The translations under genes and the position numbers were made by a program. This document shows positions 56,321 to 64,000 of a DNA stretch of 64,000 nt, in pieces; positions within the stretch are counted from its first letter, which is position 1; every line of letters starts with the position of its first letter. Location of the stretch: positions 28,403,872-28,467,871 of the forward strand of contig NC_058055.1 of the NCBI RefSeq assembly GCF_020085105.1, written 5' to 3'. The notes below the pieces were generated by a model. It did not search any database, was not told where the DNA came from, and worked only from the letters and a program-made list of their open reading frames with translations. The DNA is from Siniperca chuatsi (taxonomy: Eukaryota; Chordata; Actinopteri; Centrarchiformes; Sinipercidae).

Positions 56321-56493
56321 TTAACCGTACATGAAGTTGAACAAATGCCGTAGCTACAACTGATTGTAAAAGCGCAGCATGCTCCCTAGCTAAGTTTTTC
56401 AAAACCCCATCAGTAACTCAGCAAAATGAGAAGCTAAATGCTGTTGTTAACATTTTTTTTTTTTTTTAAATTTCAACCAAATAATTGTATAAT

Positions 56494-56987
56494 TGTTATA
56501 GTCAAGCAGGAAACACAAAGGTTTGGACCCAAATGCAGACACTGGAGGCAAGCTGGTATAGTTCAAAGATTTAATGACATACACAAAGGCTTACATGGAT
56601 TTCAGGCAGGCAGTGGCCCAAATCACAGAAGCAGTCCAATAAAGGCAAACAAATCCAAGGGAATAGGCAAATAGCAGAATTCAAAATCCAAAGGCGAGGT
56701 CCACGAGAAATAGAGAATCAATCCAAAACACACAGATAACTAAGGCCGGAAAGCTTGACTTGTAGACAAAGATGAACTGACAGACAACAAAGGAAGCACA
56801 CAACAAAATACACTCAGGTGAGGGGAGATAACAAGACACAGGTGAAACTAATCAGGGCAGGGCGGATAATCAAAATTGGAGAGAAAAGCAAACAAAGACA
56901 GGTAGTAAAACTGCAAGACTCATGAGAGAAGGAGAATATTTCTAAATAAAATGGGAAATAACTATACACAAACCCAAAACCCTAACA
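56494..56987 (-). mobile_element. Solo LTR with ATAAT target duplication
   Basis: 494 bp. It begins TGTTAGGGTTTTGGG and ends GCTTGACTATAACA on the minus strand, with target duplication ATAAT at 56489-56493 and 56988-56992. It shares the general layout of the LTRs at 2071-2547 and 39472-39979 (CACCTGTGTCTTGTTATCTC segment, polyadenylation region near the end). No internal coding part, so it is a product of LTR-LTR recombination. Confidence 0.85.
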
Positions 56988-56992
56988 ATAAT

Positions 56993-57978
56993 TATATTTC
57001 CCAATAAGCAGTTGATAATTAACTGGTAATTTTTTTTTTATAATTCTACCAAGTAAATTGATAGGTCTAGTTAGGCTCACATGCAAAATATAGAGGAATT
57101 ATATACCTTTTTAATAAGGCCTACATTATTTTACATGGACATTATAGCATAGAGGGGGTCAATTTTGATATTCACCAAGAGTGGGGCTCTAATTTGTCCT
57201 TACCTGCTTGTGATAGCCCATGAGTGTAGGCCCATGGCAAAACAGAATCTGGGGGTTAACAACTCATAGCCTTACCAGGCACAGTAGTTGCCTTCTTGTC
57301 AATGATGGAATAGTTGAAGGTCTAGGCTTGTTGTTTCACTTGAGTTGCGGAGGGTTGAGCTCAGCCTGATGTAGACAACCCATCACCCGTTTACATGCAT
57401 TATCTTATAGAAATAACTTGGAAAGTACCCTCAATAGGACAATGACATTTTGTTTATATTTTCTATCTAATTTTTAATCAGTGTTCTTTCCCTTTACTCA
57501 GACTGATTTCTATATATTTTCCAGAGATCAGATCAGTCGTTTAAAATGAAGTGACATCATAGACTTAACATACACGCCTCATTTATATGTAAAATTCATG
57601 TCAGGGAAGCAGGTGATGAAATGTAACCGGTTACCTTATATGTAACTTCTGCATAACAGGCATGTAACTGAATTGTTAGCTTAACTTGCAACTAGTTTCT
57701 GTCTATATCTGACTTCTGCTGAGAAGGCCACTAAATTGAAATTGAAAATTTTCCTTTAAAGGAAATATCTAAAGTCTTATGGTTCCATGTCCATGTTTAC
57801 TATGATTTAAAAAATAATTGCAAAAATAAACAGCACCACACTTCTCAAAACTATTGTCATCTATCATGGTGCTGTTCTCATGGTGATTATGGAGGACATG
57901 ATAACATGGACCAGGGAATTAGAAAATAATGGTAGAGGAGTTACATCACCAAATACTAATATGTTACTCATGTTTAAA
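56993..57978. other. Intergenic, nothing recognised
   Basis: AT-rich DNA with short homopolymer runs. No gene or named repeat. Confidence 0.4.
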
Positions 57979-58068
57979 CATGATGGTGTCACATGAAGTG
58001 GGTGTGAGGACTGAGCTCATATATTCTGTGAAGGTAAGCAAACCCTGCAGACCAGCACTGCCTACATT
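57979..58068 (+). promoter_or_regulatory. Conserved OR upstream block of OR7
   Basis: CATGATGGTGTCACATGAAG, then GCTCATATATTCTGTGAAGG (TATA-like) and AAACCCTGCAGACCAGCACTG. It ends about 220 bp before the ATG. It is kept even though the coding sequence is frameshifted, which fits a recent loss. Confidence 0.52.
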
Positions 58069-58288
58069 GAAACCGACAAGGCCTCTAACCTGCTAACTGT
58101 CTGCACAGGATAAATGTTTTGGGGTTTTGCTTGTGAACTCAACAGGCATCCCTACCCTTTCAATGGATGGATTCAAGGATAGAGCTTCACTGTTATAAGA
58201 AAACAAACTGAACAAGATTAATTAGGCTTTTGTGCTCAAAGTTTCATCAGCAGCTTAATATTTCTGATTTATTAAATGCTTCTCTAAG

Positions 58289-59228
58289 ATGTCAGATGCA
58301 AATCAGTCTCAGACTAACATCACTGTTGGACTGCAGTATCAGGGATTACTGGGATTAGTGTTGTTTTCCATTCTAGCTACAGTGCCATGCTGTGTGTTTC
58401 TCTTTCATTAATGGGACCATGCTATTTACCTTAAGGAGTAAAACTGTGTTTTGTGAGACCTCCCGTTATATTCTTCTGTATAACCTTCTTTTTGCTGACA
58501 CTGTACTGCTGCTACAGAGTCAGTTAATGTACCTACTAGCTGCTTGTAGAATAACATTGACGTATCCTGTGTGTGGTGCTCTCACCATGCTTGCCGAACT
58601 CACAACTGTGATCTCCCCTCTCACACTGGTGGTGATGTGTCTTGAAAGATATGTCGCTGTGTGCTACCCACTGAGGCACGCTACTATCATCACCGTCAGA
58701 AACACAGGGGTGGCCATCATTGTGGTTTGGGCCTTCAGTTTACTAAATGTCCTCACTCGAGTTATTTTGCTATTAAATTTTCCATTTGAAGAATTGCAGA
58801 GCCTGCAGATGACAGACTTTTGTGGCAAAGAAAGCATAATGCTTGATCCAATGTCTGATCTTTATGGAAAAGCCTACACTTATTTTATGTTTGTATCAGC
58901 TGGCGTGGTAATCGCTTCTTCCTATATTGGTGTGATGATAGCAGCCAGATCGGCCTCCACAGACAAAGCTTCAGCCCGTAAGGCTCGTAACACACTGCTG
59001 CTGCATCTGGTGCAGCTGGGATTCAGTCTCTCCTCAACCATTTACTACCCATTGCTCATAGCTATCTCAAAGGTCCTGGACAGGATAATATTTGTGCGCA
59101 TCCAAAATGTCATTTACGTGTGTATTATCATCTGCCCAAGATGTCTGAGTTCTCTCATCTATGGTCTCAGAGATCAGACCATCAGACCCGCCCTTGTGTA
59201 CCATCTCTGCTGTCAGAGGAGACGCTGA
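58289..59228 (+). pseudogene. Odorant receptor 131-2-like, frameshifted (OR7)
   Basis: The family start ATG at 58289 gives MSDANQSQTNITVGLQYQGLLGLVLFSILATVPCCVFLF and then a stop, because of one extra T in the run CTCTTTCATT near 58402, where the other copies read CTCTTCATT. After that point the receptor frame is open to 59228, with D70 (LLFAD), the TM3 Cys, LERYVAVCYPLRHA, the loop Cys (MTDFCGKE), KARNTLLLHLVQLGFSL and LIYGLRDQTIRPALVYHLCCQRRR all present. A start at the internal ATG (58427) would lack TM1. A single lesion suggests recent loss, or a base error in this assembly. OR6 is its closest relative. Confidence 0.85.
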
Positions 59229-59689
59229 CTTTCCCTCTCAATCGTCCCAGCCAAGGCAATAATCAGCATACTTATCCCTTTATAGATTAATATTATTTTT
59301 AACAAAATGTCTTGATTTAAAAAACAGAGAATGGCACTTTTTAAAAGTAAAGTGGGATACCCCCCTCTCCATTTCACTCTAGCGAAGACACAAGTATCAA
59401 TTATTTTTGTTTCTTGGGTTTTTATGTCTATAGATTAGATTGATTTTATTGTCTACCTCAGCGGAAATGTATCTTTGGCTTCTCCAAAGTACAGCAAAGG
59501 CACATACAATGCACATAACACAGCACACCATTAACTTTGTAGTTAATATTGTTTGTTTGTTTCTCTGTTTTTTGTCTGCAAGTCCTGCTGTACCATGGAA
59601 CCTACATCACACACCACATTCAACCAGACATACACCTATATCAGCATTAATGCCCAGTTCCTTATAATAACCTTTTCAACATGTCATCA

Positions 59690-59880
59690 AAATAAATAAA
59701 AGTATTGAATCACTTGGCTAAACTGCAAGCAGATACATGCTTATTACAAGAAACACACCTCTCAGAATCAGACTATAATAAATTAAAATCATCAACATTT
59801 AATCACTTATTGTCGGCTCACTACAACATGAAACAAATAGGTGTGTGCATTTTACGGCCAGCAAAAACATCGTTTTGTCA
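59690..59880 (+). mobile_element. L1-like LINE endonuclease fragment
   Basis: The plus-strand reading HLAKLQADTCLLQETHLSESDYNKLKSS...LLSAHYNMKQIGVCIL is the N-terminal part of an L1-clade apurinic endonuclease: LQETHL is the conserved core and the later GVxIL is the next strand. Nothing of the reverse transcriptase follows. It is short, old and isolated. Confidence 0.6.
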
Positions 59881-60022
59881 TGCACTGGTCAATTTTGATA
59901 TTTTGGGCTATTTTACTTCCATAACATGCCTTCTTCCAGACAAGTGGAAAGAAAACGTCCAAAATACACATTTAGGTGTTTATTTTACACCTTTTCTCTT
60001 TGCATCTGTAGATTTCTCCTAA

Positions 60023-61020
60023 ATTCACCATAAGTGAAGGTGTGTCAAAGAGTGTGTGTGTGATTGTGTTACTGTTCAGTTGAAGGCCATACTGTGTTAT
60101 TCAGTTATCAGTTTTGATGTGTTTTAGATGTTCTATATTGCTTTTGCCAAGAAATTTGATTACATATTGTGTCTGTAAAAAGTGGTTTCCAATAAAAATG
60201 TATGGAAGTTTACAATACACATCTTTAAACACCGATTTCTCTAAATGAGTTTTTGAGCCTATATTCTGAAGGTTGTTACAGAGGGGTTTGTTCATACATC
60301 ATTCATAGCCTGATTTATATAACATTTTCTTCCTAAAAACCTTCAAGTTTTAATGTCTGTCGACAGTATTTTTTGATTTATGGAGTGATAAAAAGAGATA
60401 TCCAAAATTCCCTCTGTAACAGCCTTTGACTCTAACATGTCAACAAAATGAAACAAGAATTTTGAACCTGGCTTCATCCAATGTTCAGATTTCTGGAAAT
60501 GCAAATTAGTGCTTATGCAATTAGATAATGTCTCATTTGCATATTTAAATATACAATTTCAGAAAACATGTAATACAAAAAATGATTATCTTAATGTAAG
60601 TAATCAACTGGGGAAGTTTCATGGTGATATTAGTTTAAATGTCTACTTTATTCAACTGTAGTGTCTTCCATAACGCCACCATCATAGATCCTGAAAGACA
60701 TTTTATCATCGTAAACATATCAATCTACACAGGCCCAAACACAGATGACTCATCCTTTTTTTCATAATGTTTTGTTTGCCATCTCAAAAATTCCCTTGTG
60801 AGTGTGATGGTGCTGTCATCACAGCAGGTGACTACAACAAGTACAGCACGAAGGCGGAAGATGCAACTGGATAGTACTCCACTTCTTTTATCCGACTGCC
60901 CATGTTTACAGTCAGGCAATAGATCTTTGACCTACTGTTCACAGTTTTCAATCAACCACGATGGGTTAAATAACTGTGAGACATGTAGCTAGTCTGTGGT
61001 TCTACCACTACATCTACCCA
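60023..61020. other. Intergenic, nothing recognised
   Basis: Non-coding DNA downstream of the L1-like fragment. A short GT-rich run near 60045-60065. I see no gene or named repeat. Confidence 0.4.
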
Positions 61021-61993
61021 CACATACAGTTTTGTGAAAAAGTGTTTGCCCCCTTCCTGATTTCTTGTTTCTGTCACACTTAAATGTTTTCAGATCATCA
61101 AACAAATAATTTTTTTAAATGAAGGTTGTTATTATTAATGGAAAACAAAATCCAAACCTACATGGCCCTGTGTGAAATAGTGATTGCTCCCTAAACCTAA
61201 TGAGTGGTTGGGCCACCCTTAGCAGCAACAACTGCAATCAAGCGTTTGCGATAACTTGCAATGAGTCTTTTACAGCGCTGTGGAAGAATTTTGGCCCACT
61301 CATCTTTGCAGAATAGTTGTAATTCAGCCATATTGGAGGGTTTTCGAGCATGAACTGCCTTTTTTTAAGGTCATGCCACAGCATCTCAATAGGATCCAGG
61401 TCAGGACTTTGACTAGGCCACTCCAAAGTCTTCATTTTGTTCTTCAGCCATTCAGAGGTGGACTTGCTGGTGTGTTTAGGGTCATTGTCCTGCTGCAGAA
61501 CCCAAGTTCGCTTCAGCTTGAGGTCACGAACAGATGGCCAGACATTCTCCTTCAGGAGCTTTTGGTAAACAGCAGAATTCATGGTTCCAGTTGTCTTGTC
61601 AGTCCACAGAGTATTTTCCCAAAAGTCTTGGGGATCATCAAGATGTTTTCTGGCAAAAATGAGACGAGCCATAATGTTCTTTTTGCTCAGCAGTGGTTTT
61701 CATCTTGGAACTCTGCCATGCAGGCCATTTTTGCCCAGTCTCTTTCTTATGGTGGAGTCATGAACACTGACCTTAACTGGGGCAAGTGAGGTCTGCAGTT
61801 CTTTGGATGTTGTTGTGGGGTCTTTTGTGACCTCTTGGACGAGTTGTCGCTGCGCTCTTGGGGTAATTTTGGTTGGCCAGCCACTCCTGGGAAGGTTCAC
61901 CACTGTTCCATGTTTTCGCCATTTGTGGATTATGGCTCTCACTGTGGTTCGCTGGAGTCCCAAAGATTTAGAAATGGCTTTATAACCTTTTCC

Positions 61994-62902
61994 TGTCGTG
62001 GTTAGTCACCATGCTGGGTGATCCCTGCAGTATTCTGTGCAGTTTTCCCTCTCCCTGTGTGTGTCCTCCATTTGTCTGTAGCGTATCTGTGTGCTCCGGC
62101 TCCCCGGGCTTCCACCTGCTGCTGATCACCGGCGCACCTGTCATCAATCATCATCAGTCTCCACAGCATAAAGACCGCTCTTCCTCATCTCCAGTGCCAG
62201 ATTGTCTCCTTATACCTGTACGAGCTTACGTAACGGCCCTTCAATCCACACAGCTAAGTACAGTTGTAGCTTTGTCTAGTAATGGTGTGTTTTTTGTAAA
62301 CTCTGGTTTGCTTCTGCCGCAGACATCCCTCTCGCCGGTGATCACAGCCACGTCACCTCACAGATCTCTGCCAACCTGTTTACCCGTCCTGCTCTTGCTC
62401 TGCCAGCAAACCAGCAGTCTCCCTGTTCTGCCAGCAAACCAGCGGTCTCCCTGCTCTGCCAGCTAACCAGCGGTCTCCCTGCTCTGCCAGCTAACCAGCG
62501 GTCTCCCGGCTCAGCCAGCTAGCCAGCGGTCTCCCTGCTCAGTCAGCTGACCAGCAGTCTCCCGGCTCTGCCAGTTAGTCAGCAGTCTCCCTGCTCAGTC
62601 AGCTAACCAGCGGTCTCCCAGCTCCTCTGGTGAAAACCCCGTGCCACTCGTAGTCAACTCAGACCATTCTATGGAGCCGTTGCCGGCCTCACATCACCAA
62701 CCTCTGTTCCGTCCAGTTTCGTTCAGGATTTAGTTCACCGCCTTTCCAAGAGCTGTAGTGGACAGCTCTTATTCCACCCTCGAGAAAAGACTTTTCTTTT
62801 TCTTTTCTATCTTTTGCACTAACATCTGTGTGAATAAAAATTATCTTAACTCCTCACTCCTTGTGTTCTGCATTTGTGGGTTCTGACTGGTAGATTACGA
62901 CA
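61994..62902 (+). mobile_element. Solo LTR inside Tc1, sushi-like family
   Basis: 909 bp with inverted ends TGTCGT...ACGACA and AATAAA near 62834. The middle (ATCATCAGTCTCCACAGCAT, CAGTGCCAGATTGTCTCC) and the end (TTGTGTTCTGCATT, GGGTTCTG, ACGACA) match the LTR parts of the sushi-like fossils in the array, so it belongs to the same broad LTR family. No matching target duplication is visible. It carries a minisatellite (62401-62624). It landed in the Tc1 element, so it is younger than that copy. Confidence 0.8.
62401..62624 (+). repeat. 28-bp minisatellite, eight units
   Basis: Eight tandem copies of a 28-bp unit close to TGCCAGCTAACCAGCGGTCT followed by CCCTGCTC. Units differ at a few sites and alternate TGCCAG and AGTCAG starts. 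It lies inside the solo LTR. Confidence 0.85.
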
Positions 62903-63410
62903 GACTGATAGATCTTAATTACTTTCTTTCTCATTTGGTCCTGAATTTCTTTGGATCTCGGCATGCTGTCTAGTTTTTGAAGATCTTTCGGTCTACTTCA
63001 CTTTGTCAGGCAGGTCCTATTTAAGTGATTTCTTGATTGAGAACAGGTGTGGCAGTAATCAGGAGTGGGTGTGCCTAGAGAAATTGAACTCACGTGTGAT
63101 AAACCACAGTTATGATTTAACAGGTGGGGCTATAACTATTTCACACAGGGCCATGTAGGTTTAGAATTGGTTTTCCCTTCATAATAACAATCGTCATTTA
63201 AAAACTGTATTTTTTGTTTACTTGTGTTATCTTTGACTAATATTTAAATTTGTTTGATGATCTGAAACATTTAAGTGTGACAAACATGCAAAAGAATAAA
63301 TCAGGAAGGTGGCAAACACTTTCACACCACTGTTTGTGTGTGTCGAGGTTATTATAGAAAACAAAAGCTTAATCTAATGGTCAAAACACATACAAAGGTC
63401 ATTGTTAAAC

Positions 63411-64000
63411 TGTTATGGTACACAGAGGCTGGACCCAAAAGCACAACTGACACAGAGAGAGTAGAAGTAGTTAGTTTCAGTTTATTGTAAAACACAAGGA
63501 ATAACCAGGTGTGTGGAAATAATCGTCGTGAGCTAGCAAGAGTCTGGTGAGAGCAGGTAGGCGGAGCGAGGACAGCAGGCTGAGGTGGAGCAGCGGAGGA
63601 TCCGTGGTGAGATCTTTCTGGAGAGCTGGTGAGTAACTCGGAGGCAGGTGGGAGGAATGAACCTGAACACAGGGAGTCAGAGACTTAGTCAGGGGTTCAG
63701 AAAACATGCAGGAAAATCTTTCAATGAGGCAAGTCAGAGGCTGAGGCGTAGTACCACTTGGGTAAACGGACGATCTGGCAAAGACTGGTGAGAAAAACCG
63801 GGTGGATATACTGCCAGGTGTTGATTGGTGGATGGAGAGCAGGTGAGCAGCAGCAGATGAGTAGCAGGTGTGTCAGTCTCTGACTGGAAGTTTACCTGAG
63901 GCCGCGCCCCGCCAGCATGCACATACACACGCACAAACACACATACAGACAAACACAGGAGGGGAACCAACAGACGACAAACAGACAGAGACACTAGGAA
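63411..64000 (-). mobile_element. LTR, cut by window end
   Basis: Starts TGTTATGGTACACAGAGG, and so reads ...CCATAACA as an LTR end on the minus strand, with an antisense CAGTTTATTG polyadenylation region near 63478. The first 105 bp match the fragments at 12135, 19155 and 38735. The remainder, with repeated CAGGTG words, runs to the window edge, so the other end is not seen. Confidence 0.6.

Larger units (their letters stand above)
61238..62964 (-). pseudogene. Tc1 transposase, broken
   Basis: The minus-strand gene starts with MPRSKEIQ at 62964 and is interrupted by the LTR at 61994-62902 after the first 20 or so codons, within the helix-turn-helix region. It resumes KGYKAISKSLGLQRTTVRAIIHKWRKHG, then PRSGWPTKITPRAQRQLVQEV and DSTIRKRLGKNGLHGRVPR. 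A frame change occurs near 61700, then [27 protein letters not shown]. About 50 residues are deleted directly after the first catalytic Asp (WTD), joining [10 protein letters not shown]. The second Asp ([11 protein letters not shown]) and the third acidic site ([11 protein letters not shown]) remain. The C-terminal part also changes frame near 61370. It cannot make active enzyme. Confidence 0.85.
61027..63332 (-). mobile_element. Tc1/mariner transposon split by a solo LTR
   Basis: Terminal inverted repeats of about 180-200 bp: the left end CAGTTTTGTGAAAAAGTGTTTGCC follows TA (61025-61026), and the right end, reverse-complemented, reads CAGTGGTGTGAAAGTGTTTGCC. Inner parts match as well (CACACAGGGCCATGTAGGTTT at both ends). 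The right flanking TA is not intact (TT). Without the 909-bp LTR the element is about 1.4 kb, normal for Tc1. It carries one broken transposase on the minus strand. It is dead. Confidence 0.9.

Noticed and set aside
58427-59228. OR7 as an intact shorter gene starting at an internal ATG
   Set aside because: That start would remove TM1 and both glycosylation sites, while the family start and first 39 codons are clearly present upstream in another frame.

Overview
This window is vertebrate, almost certainly teleost, genomic DNA. The genes are single-exon chemoreceptors of the fish 'odorant receptor 131-2-like' type, and the repeats are typical of fish: Rex1-like and L2-like LINEs, sushi-like Ty3/Gypsy elements, solo LTRs and Tc1. 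No RNA gene, CRISPR array or bacterial feature was seen.

Layout. OR1 (2807-3796, minus) stands alone on the left. From about 6.65 kb to 45.56 kb lies a head-to-tail array of four duplicated units, each ending in a plus-strand receptor: OR2 (13272), OR3 (20284), OR4 (32440) and OR5 (43319). Each unit has the same order: non-coding flank, a decayed sushi-like Gypsy fossil in minus orientation, more flank, a conserved promoter-like block, then the receptor. Unit length varies (7.0 to 13.0 kb) because later insertions and deletions differ: a 4.6-kb second Gypsy element with both LTRs between OR3 and OR4, Rex1-like LINEs upstream of OR4 and OR5, and two oppositely oriented solo LTRs upstream of OR5. 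Right of the array are a truncated OR relic (about 45840-46085), a 4.2-kb L2-like LINE with 12-bp target-site duplications, the more divergent OR6 (53137-54087), a TTAA-flanked DNA transposon, a solo LTR, the frameshifted OR7 (58289-59228), an L1-like fragment, and a Tc1 transposon split by a solo LTR that carries a 28-bp minisatellite.

How it works together. The five array-type receptors (OR1-OR5), OR6 and the broken OR7 are one receptor subfamily. All seven share an upstream block with a GATGNTGTCAC core, an AT-rich TATA-like stretch and a GCAGANCAGCTCTGC-like stretch roughly 170-310 bp before the ATG; this is the best promoter candidate. Shared insertions and deletions group OR2 with OR3 and OR4 with OR5, but amino-acid differences conflict with that grouping, and OR4 has an OR1-like amino terminus, so gene conversion has mixed the copies.

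The most interesting signals are the conserved promoter block and its decayed relic, the mosaic OR4, tail-only LINE insertions of 17-18 bp with target-site duplications, and the TTAA-flanked element with an exon-like QPYLAEP segment. All calls rest on reading the sequence; no database search was possible.
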